From the NCBI GenBank assembly GCA_027579435.1, contig JANBPK010001293.1, positions 1 to 31,747 of the forward strand: DNA of 31,747 nucleotides, written 5' to 3'. The position numbers were made by a program, and so were the translations under genes. The DNA is from Candolleomyces eurysporus (lineage: Eukaryota; Basidiomycota; Agaricomycetes; Agaricales; Psathyrellaceae). The first letter of the stretch is position 1, and each line of letters begins with the position of its first letter. Of the stretch, positions 1 through 10,000 are shown piece after piece. The notes under the pieces were generated by a model. That model was not told where the DNA came from. It searched no databases and saw nothing but the letters and a program-made list of their open reading frames with translations.

Positions 1-968
1 GCTGTGTATCTGGCCTGGAAGGTCAAGAGATGGCAACCCACCATGAATAGGCGCTTCATGCACAACCCATTGTCTGGATTGTCGTTCACTTTGCTCACGA
101 GCATGTTCAGGTGTGTACAACCAATGATTGTAGAAATGCTTCGCGAATCTTACCACCTCTCTACAGCCATAAACACTTCTTTCATCTGCTGCTGAACTGC
201 CTAGCTTTGGAAAGCTTTGGTTTGTCGCCATCTTGTGCGTATATCGATGTTATTAACCTTCTTTCTTAGGCTCTGCTGCATATTTCTACTTGATGAGGGA
301 ACAAGCAAAGTCGGATCCTCCTACGCTCGAATCGACCGGCGCCTACCACTTCTTGGCTTTCTTCGTTTCAGGTAACTTTTGATGTTCTTCGAGAATACAG
401 CTCATACTCACAACTGCGGAAGCTGGCCTCTTCTCCGGTCTCGTATCTCACGTGGCTTCCGCCAAACTACTCTATCCACGTCTCGTCAAGCAATTCTCCC
501 TGCCTGCTCGAACTATTCCTAAACCCGAGACCTGGGCCAGTGCGGTTGCGGCACCAGCAGGGACTCAGGCGGCCGCTGCTGTTAACAAGGCAGTCCCTAC
601 GATCCTCCCGAGTCTGGGCGCTTCTGGGGCGATATACGCTGCCCTGACTATGACAGCGTTGGCCTTCCCTGATTCTCAGGTTGCCCTCTTCATTCCACCG
701 TCGTACCCAATTAACATCCAGTATGCTGTGTCCGGACTCGTTTGTCTCGATGCGATTGGAATCCTGAGAGGCTGGAGGTGAGTCTTTTTGGTATATCTTG
801 ATTTCCTTTGTAGTTAACATTCGTTTTACCGCCAGGCTGTTTGATCATTGGGCACATCTTGGAGGAGCAGCGTTTGGCGTTTTCTATTATACTTATGGGC
901 CAGATATCTGGGCCCGTATGCGACGGACATTCCCCGTAGATCCTGCAGATGCAGTGACGAATAGCTAG
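1..968 (+). CDS. Mitochondrial-type rhomboid protease (PCP1/PARL-like), 5' truncated by window edge
   Basis: This is an intramembrane serine protease. The family cleaves transmembrane substrates in the inner mitochondrial membrane. I read exons 1-110, 167-219, 270-371, 423-777 and 836-968. All phases close to 251 codons including the TAG at 966-968. Visible motifs in order are an [16 protein letters not shown] helix, the catalytic-serine motif GASGAIYA, and the catalytic-histidine segment [12 protein letters not shown], so the Ser/His dyad is intact. Introns are 51-58 bp with GT..AG ends. The N-terminal mitochondrial targeting part lies outside the window. Family assignment rests on the dyad motifs and helix order. 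The mitochondrial subtype is inferred from the closer match to PCP1/PARL wording of these motifs. Confidence 0.88.
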
Positions 969-1513
969 ATTTTATACTACAAAACCTGTACTTTAACCGT
1001 TCGTATGAAGCAGGTGAGTCTACAAAGCGGAGACAGGTGTGAACCCCGCCGGTCAAGCCATCGACGAGGTCTCGATATCTCATACGCAATCACCTACTCT
1101 TGTATATCATTGGAATTCGGAAGTTCATGGTGCGTAAATTAGTTCGTATTGATCGGTGTGTTTGCCGCCGATACTCTGTGAGATGGATTAGGATATACCT
1201 TGCTTCCAGTAGCAAACTGACTGCCAGCGCTTCCACCACTCATGTACTCGTCTTCACTGGATAGCGAAGTATCTTTTGCGAAGCTTGTCTAGTGAATAGT
1301 CTTGCGTCCACCGAACGCGTCCCTCGGCGAATTCTGCCGACATTGCAAGGCCTGACCGGCGAAGTATGGTGTTTAACACGCCTACGATCCCGTCCATTAC
1401 TGTACTAGGGGGGAGATCTTCCGGCGAAGCAGAGAAGCTTACCTCGTTATCTCCCCTGAATATGGTCTCACTTTTGTGTAAATAGCCAAGGCAGAATCAA
1501 ATTAGTGGCATCG
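969..1513. other. Intergenic spacer, no gene seen
   Basis: About 545 bp lie between the rhomboid stop and the next start. I see no long open frame with coding character and no tRNA or repeat. It probably holds the 3' end of the rhomboid transcript and the promoter of the membrane-protein gene. Confidence 0.5.
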
Positions 1514-2501
1514 ATGTCTTCTTCAACCTTCATCACCTGGGTTCCTGCCAGAGGGACCAATGAAGTTGGTGTCGACGACTTGTTTAGTAAGGCATATTGC
1601 CTGAACCCTCCCCAAGACGATCAATGTCCCTACGGTCCCTGTCCAAACCCGGATGTCACTGGAATCGGGCAGCAAATATCGAGTCAGTTGGCAATTTCCC
1701 CGTTATATAACATGGCTTTAATGTATCTCGTGTTAATCCTGAATTTAGTCTATTTCACCACGGGAACGTTCAGTAAGTGACGTGGAGGACTATCATAGTG
1801 CCTTTCGCTCAGAGAAACGCATTTCAGCTTTCGCTCTCATGTACTTCCCACAGCTCGTACGGCCGATGATCTATGCCCATCTCGCTGTCATGTACTCCCT
1901 CATGATCGCCGCCCTGATCTCTATAATACGTGGGGAGCTCACTCAAAACGACGGTGTCTTCGTTTTGGTGGCAGTGGGGTCTCCTTGCACGATCTACCTC
2001 TGGTTTTCGGCTCTCCGTTCCCTTATCAGCCGCCGCGACTTCTCCATCAGGGAGAGCCAAGATCACAGAAACCGTCTTGAAGTTCATCTGCTCAAGCTGC
2101 TGTGCTTGTTGAGCATGGGTTTCGAAGTCGTTCTCGTTTGCCTCCTTTTCGTTCCTTCTTCTCACATCCACTTAAACCAACCGTCATGCAACCGGAAGTT
2201 CGGAAAGAAGCTCGTTTCCAATCTCACTTGGCCGCTTCAATACGTGCGTGAAGGGTCTTTGAGCATTGTATGGATTATGGGATGCTTGGTTCTGCCGATG
2301 GTGGGATAAGCGCCAGGGACCGATCGCCAATCAGACGACAAATTCCGAGACCTAATAAGGGCTCGGGTGTTGTGGGGGGCTGATCTCGACGCCAAGCTTT
2401 TTTCGCATATTGGACCCTGTGACCGTGGGATCTTAATGACCTCCATGAAGCGTTCAAGTAACATCAGGCTTTCAATGATGGAGAGACATGGCCAGATCTA
2501 G
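1514..2501 (+). CDS. Multi-pass membrane protein of unknown function
   Basis: I do not recognise this family. Exon 1 is 1514-1772 and is followed by a 55-bp intron (GTAAGT..TTTCAG, 1773-1827). Exon 2 starts at 1828 in the matching phase. Exon 1 ends in a hydrophobic helix (LYNMALMYLVLILNLVYF). Exon 2 has at least three more hydrophobic spans (around MIYAHLAVMYSLMIAALISI, GVFVLVAVGSPCTIYLWF and LLSMGFEVVLVCLLFV). A third exon, 2317-2501, is tentative. It needs a donor at 2248 (GTGAAG) and acceptor CGCCAG, and would give a 287-aa protein with a charged cytosolic tail. Without it the frame stops at 2307-2309. The ATG at 1514 is the first in frame. The gene is probably real; the 3' structure is uncertain. 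Confidence 0.6.
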
Positions 2502-3000
2502 CCTTAAAAAAGCTGTCATAGGTAAAAGATAAATCAGTCTGATGGCCTGATAGATAAGGCCAGATAATCCTTGGTAGGCTTGGTGACGTTGGAAAAAGCG
2601 GGCAAATCGGGGCCCAAGGTGACTCAAATTGACAGATCGCTTTCGCGGCTTTGCCTTCCGCTGTGACAGGCAAGTCTCGCGGCCCTGAGAGCTTCATGAG
2701 TCGGAGCCCTTGACCACTGTGCATCTCGGAGCATTGCAATCGTGCAGGGCAGGCCAACTGGTGTCCGACATCCAGTAATTACTGCCTATTTTCCGGGAAA
2801 CAAGGAATCAACAGACGAGATTGCGTTGCGCAGCACTTCGGATGTTTGCTTAGGTTTTGGGCCGCCAAACACTCAATTGGGGAATAGTTCATGATGTTGT
2901 TGAAGCGTAGGAACTGTGGCGAGTGCAAACTGATGAGCAAATCCTTGTTTTGGATAGCCAGCGGAACATGTGTGACAAACGTCATAAGCATTTGGCGAAA
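2502..3000. other. Intergenic DNA, no gene seen
   Basis: About 500 bp. Open frames here are short, overlap on both strands and show no recognisable motif. I see nothing beyond the flank of the MITE that starts at 3003. Confidence 0.4.
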
Positions 3001-3002
3001 TA

Positions 3003-3408
3003 CAGCTAATTCACGATCGATAGACCAGATCGCGTTGCGCTCCCCTTTTGATATTTGTTTACCCGCGGAGCGTACAAACATGATGCCTAAATCTGGCAAG
3101 AGCAGTCGATTTCAACCGCCACCTCTGGAATGATAAACGATGATGACAGTGCACTCCCTCTGCATAGACAATAGAGAGACGAGTTTCCAAACCACCTCTG
3201 GGCTCAATCCCTATCAAAATGGCAGACAGGCACGACAATTACCCTCCATTGAACCATGCCGAGCAGGCAGAACTTCAGCCACGATCTCCTCGCGCTTGGA
3301 GTGCTGTCCCAATTCTAGCATGGGTTTGTTTTGTCACCTGTGCCACTGCTCCAGAGGTAAATAAAGGGGAGCGCGACGCGAGCTGGTCTATCGATTGTGA
3401 ATTAGCTG
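3003..3408. mobile_element. MITE with Tc1/mariner-like ends
   Basis: A 406-bp element has 46-bp terminal inverted repeats (3003-3048 and 3363-3408) that differ at only three positions. Both ends begin CAGCTAATTCAC and are flanked by TA (3001-3002 and 3409-3410). CA-starting termini with a TA duplication are typical of the Tc1/mariner superfamily, including pogo/Fot1 types. No transposase is encoded inside, so it is non-autonomous. The inner part of the left arm continues with TGATATTTGTTT, which recurs near 13930 in a diverged relic. A TA duplication alone is weak because it is only two bases, but the long terminal repeats are clear. Confidence 0.75.
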
Positions 3409-3410
3409 TA

Positions 3411-4019
3411 ACCCGGCCGATCAATCCCTTTTTAGCTGCTATTGGATGAAGACTGCGACAAATACTGTCAATGAAGACTATGCTATCCTTGCTTGAATGC
3501 ATCGCTCCGTCATCATACTGTTCTTGTGAACAACCCGTATCCTTCGCCTTTAAATTGTCTGCTCTCCGATTCCCTTGGATTTTCTAGCCAACTTTGGCCT
3601 TGTCTGATACCCTGAATGCATTTCTCAGCAGCTTCCTTAGAACAATGTCATTTTCACTGTGCACCACGCAGTCATCGATCGGCCAAAAGGCAGGGTTATG
3701 CCGTTTCAACTGAGCATTGTCGCAATCTGCCACGCTTAGCGATATGCCCGGTGTCCAGGCCATTGGAAATTAGAGCACTGCAAAGTATTACACAAACGGC
3801 TGAAAGTCAATGGTTTGTTTGCGTCGTGAGTGGATTGCCGACGTCTCCCAGCGACATCATCCTGGCAGGCCTGACAGGCCTGATAATGGGCTGGCGGGTT
3901 GAGAGTGCACACAGAGACTCCGCTTCTCCCTCTAGCCTGATGCCTCGTGGCGCGGCCACTGGAGTTGAAATCAGGCTGTGAACAGATGAGGTCTGGATGC
4001 TCTTTTGTTATAGCTACAG
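3411..4019. other. Gene-poor DNA, no gene seen
   Basis: A 600-bp stretch between the MITE and the dispersed repeat. A 159-codon minus-strand frame runs from 4215 to 3736. Only its first part lies in the repeat, and the rest has no recognisable motif or splice support. I treat it as chance or as a decayed repeat. Confidence 0.35.
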
Positions 4020-4260
4020 GTAAAATCATAGACATTTTCCAAAATTTCTTGATGCGCGCCTCCAAATGAGTTAGCATCAAAAGCAGGCAAAATGGGGTTG
4101 TTGGCGGTTTGTTTTTGAGCATCCTCACCGCGCGACACTGCCCTATGTTCCCTCCTGGCTGACTTTCAGACTGTGAGAGCCTAATCAGGAGGGCATTGTT
4201 CCTCACTAACGCCATGGCGTCATTCTAATAAAAGAGGGCTTTATATAACCAGGGCACATG
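4020..4260 (-). repeat. Dispersed repeat, copy A (inverted relative to copy B)
   Basis: Read on the minus strand, this segment begins GCCCTGGTTATATAAAG, then has GCCATGGCGTTAGTGAGGAA, and continues to a stretch near CAAGAAATTTTGGAAAA. The same order of motifs occurs on the plus strand at 14151-14350. Identity by eye is roughly two thirds, with indels. Both copies keep a TATATAA box about 30-35 bp upstream of an ATG opening with Met-Ala-Leu-Val-Arg-Asn. It may be a decayed member of a repeated gene or transposon family. No known family is recognised. Confidence 0.6.
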
Positions 4261-6258
4261 ATACACAGGCGGTCACTGCGGAGCAATTTTTGTCTCCATA
4301 TGATGGAGCTCCCGCGGATATGCCTTAGTGCTCCTCCAGGAGACCGGAAGCACCCCTTCCAACAGAGCCTTGAATTGACGAGAGGCATAGGAGCAACTGA
4401 TAGATATCCAGAGGATGTAGGTGGGTTTTGCCACACGTGTATCCATTTCATCCTATCGGTGCTTTCCGCCGTTCATTCCATGAAATATTGTAAACGAAAC
4501 CCAATTTATTACAATGCATGCAGCATATACATATACTGTACATCTAAACTACTACAAACCTATAAAAGCATCAGCACTCATGAGGAACTGCAAAGGACAA
4601 GGAATCTATCAAAGCTTGAACCAGGAAATAGAACCCGGGGCTTGCTTTGCCTGGCGTACAATAGCCAGAAAACCACCAGACGATGTTGAGAGCGGATGAG
4701 GGGGCATTGAATGAAGAATTCTGCATGGTAACAGTCAGTCGGAGTAACATACACCACGGTGATCATCGTTGTGCGTACCTTGTTTGCTTGAAACCTCAGC
4801 AAAAGCGAAGCCGTGCCATGAGATACTAATCGACCGTCAGCTGAGATAGAAGCAAAACCAGCGCAAGTGAATTCACGCACCACAGCAAAATGGTTAAACA
4901 GACAGCAAGCGTTATTGAGGTTAGGTGATATCATATGCGTGCCGAAGTCTCTGTGGATGCCTGGTCAGCTCAGCTGAAGGGCCAATCATGCATGTTCAGT
5001 ACGTACCTTTACTTGCGCTGGTTGGAACCATCAAAACCTTCCAGAGGCATCATGTCAGTTCTGCGGTCAACAGGTGCTCGACCCAGCAGGGGAAACTCAC
5101 TCACCAGGAACCCGGCAAATCACCAAAAGACTCCCGACTTCTGGGGTGTTGGAATGCTGTCGCTGTGGCATCAGCAAGGGTGGGGCAGTGTGACAGAGGA
5201 ATACTCACCTGCACTGAGTGGAAGTGTGAAGTTGTCGGTTGAGGACGAGCATGAAGACGAGAGGTGAGAGGTGAGAGGTGAGAGGTGGGAGAACGACGAA
5301 ATTCAACCTGCAAGCATGCGCGTTGATCTTTCTTTGTTTGGCAACAGGCTGTTGCCAAACAGTTATCCCCCACCGAGAAATTGGCATAACAGTTGATTCG
5401 CTCCAGAACGAAAAGGAAAGAGGTACATGGAGCGATAATAATCAGCACGACAGCCATAAGAACAGCCAACGACGCGACGCAACTCACCATCATCACGGGG
5501 GCGCTCTCAACAATGAACGTTGAGGATCTCCACGCATGACTCACCCTGCGTAGCCAAGCGTTCAGCTACTAATGCCGTCGACTCGCATTCCCTATCTCTC
5601 ACGATACGGCAAGCTGCCATTTGAGCCCCAGCTCTGCATGCTGTAGAAAGAGTCAGCCGAACGCTCGAGTCAACCAGTAAGGGGTAAACCAACTCTCCAA
5701 TGGGTTTACTGAGGGGCGTCCACCTGTGAGCACCGTCATGGATTCTCGCCATGAGCCAGGGGAACAAGGTTGATTGTAAGGGTGAGAGCAGTATTATGGG
5801 CTACAAAGGCGGTCATTACGCTCACCTATCTTGTCGACATGGCATGGTAATCAATACAAATCCTTCTGGCCCCCGACAGTGCAGGGGGTAGGAGACGATA
5901 GGACAGCTGCATTGCAGTTGCTCAAGCGCCAGTTGTGGATGGGTGGTGAGTAGGAGTCTGAGAGGAGACTCAAGCACGTATAATGCATGGTTTTACGGGA
6001 GAGATGGATGTGGTTGAAATTGCAGTTCAACTTGTGACGCGTGACTGCCCTGAATTCAAACCTGCGGCAGGAGTCTGGTGATCAGGGAATCTGCCGACCG
6101 GAGCCTGCCGACAGGAGCAAACTCGTCGGAGAGATTAATCACTGAGGGGTGGGCCTGAGAATGACACTTGTGCTTGAAGCGTCAGGCTATTCAGACGCTT
6201 CCAAGGACTCTTCAAGCTCTTGAGCGTGGTAGCACTGAGGTGACGCGCATTGCAACAG
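4261..6258. other. Long gene-poor region
   Basis: About 2 kb without a supportable gene. Several open frames of 60-150 codons overlap on both strands and lack motifs or consistent splice signals. The region holds a small GAGAGGT minisatellite (5259-5286). The last 100 bp before 6259 end in an acceptor-like GCAACAG directly before the FHA start codon, so a 5'-UTR intron or an upstream exon is possible. Confidence 0.4.
5259..5286. repeat. Minisatellite, four perfect 7-bp units
   Basis: GAGAGGT is repeated four times without error, followed by a degenerate GGGAGA continuation. Confidence 0.9.
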
Positions 6259-6905
6259 ATGGTGGCCACCCAGAATCAGCAACCGCTACCTCACCCGGCG
6301 CTGCGTCTCTACCCGCTCAACGGCCCCTGTTTTGCAAGGAAACACATCGCACTCTTGCATGGACACCATGTGAAGATTGGGAGGCAGATGAACCCCAGTA
6401 CTGTATCCAGGGAAGGGAACGGGTATTTCGATAGCTACGTCTTGAGTGAGCAGCATGCAGAGACGTGGGAGGAGAGCGGCAAGGTATGGGCTGCCAAATT
6501 CATGCTTTTTGATGTGTTTATTTGGTTTGCTAAAGAACAAGGCGGCATGCAGATTTTTGTCAAGGACCTTGGGAGCTCGAATGGGACATTTATCAACGGG
6601 ACGAGGCTTTCAGAGGAGGCAGTAGAGTCAGATTCTTACGAACTCAGAAGCAATGATCTTATTGTATGCCTTGTTCCTCCTCCTCTACCTGTGGTCTGAC
6701 GCTGTCCTGCTTTTGGCAGGGATTTGGCAGTGACGTTCTAGGTGAAGACGGTGAAACTATCATCCACCACAAAATCGTGGCACGGGTCGTATGCATATTC
6801 ACAGAACAAGACGCTCAAGCTGCTGCTGACGCGGAGCAACGTCAAATTGAAGCGTTCCGCCAACTTAAACACGCCTCCTCTGTCCCAGGCGCAGTTGGTC
6901 GGTAA
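6259..6905 (+). CDS. FHA-domain protein, VPS64/Far10/SLMAP-like but short
   Basis: FHA domains bind phosphothreonine peptides. The Far9/Far10/VPS64/SLMAP relatives act in STRIPAK-type signalling complexes. I read exons 6259-6483, 6553-6663 and 6720-6905, all phase 0, with introns of 69 and 56 bp, giving 173 aa. The domain is complete: VKIGRQ, then SYVLSEQHAE, then KDLGSSNGTFINGTRLS, then GEDGETIIHHKIVARV. The Arg of IGR, the Ser of LSEQH and the Asn-Gly of NGT, which normally contact the phosphopeptide, are all present. VPS64/SLMAP-type proteins usually continue with long coiled coils and a C-terminal membrane anchor. Here a stop follows about 30 residues after the domain, so this is either a truncated duplicate or a free-standing FHA protein. 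It lies tail-to-tail with the JmjC gene, 106 bp apart, across a run of 12 G. Confidence 0.72.
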
Positions 6906-7011
6906 TTGCTGGACCCGCCACTTGCTGCTTACTTCGATTTCAATTCAGTACATTTCATTGGATTAGGGGGGGGGGGGTTGAGTAGTGTAGTGATATGCTT
7001 TACGGAAGAAT

Positions 7012-10000
7012 TTATAAATCATGGCTGTATTTGGCTCTCTTCAATGCGCTGGTTGCTGGAGTATAGCTGGAACGACGCTTCTTGGCAGATAGCTGGGGAG
7101 GCCTTGCAGATTCTTGGTGGAGAACAAGCTCGTCTTCGTCAAGTTCTTCCTTCACTTCCAACCCAGTGACTTTCCCAAAATTTGCGTATGCACGCAAAAA
7201 CATCTGATCGCCAGCCCGTAGGCCCAAGCGCATTAACTCCCGCGCGTTCATTGGCTCTGTTAAGCCAAATTTAGCAACAACAGTGAGAGAGTAAATGGAA
7301 AACGAGGCATACTATGTTTCCAAGGGCCTGGTTTCTCCACAACGGTGAATTGCGGCATATCCCACTCAAGCAGATTGGGCTTGACGCTTCCGGCTGCAGT
7401 CAGCCTGTTCACTGCTTCTTGAAGCTCATCCCACCGACGACTTGTCCATTCCATCTGGCGGTCAAAAAGGGCGCGCAATCTGTGATGGTCCTCCGCCCGC
7501 TGCTCATCGACAGCCTCATCCTCTCCACTGCTATCATGATCTTCATTATCCTTGTCGTCTTGACACCCCTGTGCAAATGCTTGCTGAGAGTATTCTTGGA
7601 TAGCCGCAACAAGCCAAGCGAGCATCGGGATGAAGAGATCTTTCCAGCCGTCCAGATGCTCTCCGTTATCATTCGTGAGGATAACACGGTTGAAGACAGT
7701 CTTCAGGAGGGCGCACGCCCTACCCCTGCTGAAGATGTTTTCCAGGCGACTTGCGTAAGGAGTCGCTGATACATCGTACAGCTCAAGGGCCTCCTCCACG
7801 GTCATCCCCCTCTGCCCCAGCTGCAATATCCAGAGATCGTCATCAGTTGGCTTATAGCTCAAGGAACAAACTGCATTCTGCAGCTCGGCAAGGCAAGCTG
7901 TCGCAAGCAGTTGCTCAATGCCGTCTCTCGATAGAATATCAGGGAGATATCCTGTTTCTGTATGCAATTTTCAGCGGAAGGTAACTGTAAACAATGCATT
8001 CACTTACGCGGCTCAGGGACACCAAGTGCAAGGCACTTGTAGAAGTAGCATACCATGGCGTTCACCCTTGATTGAATGGATGGCGTGTCAATGTTGGTAA
8101 TGATGTGCCCCATGAAGAAGCAATGAATGGCGCTGAAAAGCGTGGCAGACATTGTCGAGGTGGAAAGGAAATGGCCCCCACGACAAATGGCGTTGCTGGG
8201 AGTGAAGACGGCATGAATAGTACCAGGCGCCATAATGCTAAGATCCGTTCAGCCTGGGCAAATGATGCTAGGGAAGTCATTAAACTCACAGTCTTGAACC
8301 AGGCGTAAGGAGAACGGCTTTGATATCCCAGTCTTCCAGCGGTTTGAGCGCAGTGACATCGAGTTCATTTGCAGTCCACAACCTTGTAGAGGACACCTTG
8401 CGGCGATCTTTCGGTGCAGCTAGAACCCAAAGCTTTTCCCCTGATATCACATCTATCCATGTCGCATCTCCACGGCTGTCAATGTGAAAATAATGATGTG
8501 CCCCTTCAGTCGCAGCAAGACTGAAGCGAATGTCCGCTGTGGGCATCTTGCGAATGGAATGCTTATCATTACGGGTTGAGCGGTTGACTGCGTGCACATC
8601 TGTGGCAAAAGGACTCTCCTCCACAAGAGCATGCGCATTGGGCATGTACAGGGCATTGAGACTTTTCCTCTCCCCTACAGGCGAAGACGCGGCCTGGTGA
8701 ATGTCTCTGAGAGTCCCAACACAAACCCGCGACTGATAATTTCCATTCACAGCGGGTATTGTTTGATCTAAAGGCGGACAGGCATTCAATCAGGGTCACA
8801 GCAAAGCAGCAGTATTGGCTTACCCTGGATATCCATTTCATCGTCCACGTCAGCCAGCCTTCCTAGCCCTTCGAGGTCGAACTCCAATCGCTCGGTTGAA
8901 CAGCCTGTCAGCACAATGGTCTGCTTACGAAGGAGCTGCTGAAAGTCCTTGACTGATAGTTGCTTTGACTTTGACTCATCTAAGCAGCGTATCAATGATG
9001 AATCTGCATCATCGATGAAGCGTGGTCTTATGGCCTTGAAAATGGCAGTCCATAGACTGTAGTCGCCTGGATCCTGTAGGTTGATTGGCTTTAGGGAAGG
9101 TCAAGGACGAATATAGAGATAAACGCACAAAGATGAGCGGTTGATAAGGCCGGGGCTGGCCAAAAGCATTGTAGAACACAAATTTCTCGCTCTTGGTGTT
9201 AGAATAAGCCTAACAACATAATTTAGAAACCGGTTTGATTATTAGTACAAATTGTTCATACCGAAAAGAGAACTTCAGGTTGCAGCTGTGGCTTTTTCTC
9301 GAAAACCCAGCCTTCGCGCTCCTGAATGACAATCAGAACAAGGCGGCAGTGATCAGAATTGTACAGACCTCATTCTGTTCTATTTTGATAACAATCTCTT
9401 CCTCCCGTCGGCGACGTTCACCAGCATCCTGAGCGCAAATATCTTTGTAGTTGAGCAACACAACCTCGCTCTCTGAGTCGGACTGGGCATCCTTTTCCAG
9501 CTCTGCTTCATCTGAACGAATTGTCTTCCTTCTTCGTGCGCCCGGTCNTGCGGCATTTGAACGCGGTTTGATAGAATTATCGGTGGGTTCGAGAGGCTTC
9601 TTGTCAATGCCCTTCAGCCTCTCTGAACGTCGACATTCTGGCACTTCTGCACTGGAATCGAGCTCCATGTTCTGAAGTGCGAAAGGATCCGCCTCCAAAC
9701 CTTGCTCGCTTTCAGTGTCAGATGGTGAGCTGTCGACATCAGGCAGAGTCTCGAGTTCGATAGGAGCTGCCTCCGAATCTGGGTCGCTTTCGTCGTCAGA
9801 AGTTGAACTGCTGGTATGTTCAGATGCTGAGCTGCTGAAAATTGGAGATCTCCCTTCCCCTGCGTTTGGAACACCATCGTGATCCTTGTTGCCATTCCTG
9901 GGCTCACTGCCTAACTCGTCGTCAAGATTTTTTTCTTGGACAGCGACCGTAGTAGCAGGGCTNGGAGAGGCATTCAAGCACATAGGCTCGTCGAAGGGCT

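Noticed and set aside
467..820. 117-codon minus-strand frame opposite the rhomboid exon
   Set aside because: Antisense shadow of a clear protease exon; no motif.
3736..4215. 159-codon minus-strand frame opening MALVRNNALL
   Set aside because: The shared start with 14197 is explained by the dispersed repeat; the remainder has no support in the second copy.
5507..5767. 86-codon minus-strand frame
   Set aside because: No motif, no splice partner, overlapping frames on the other strand.
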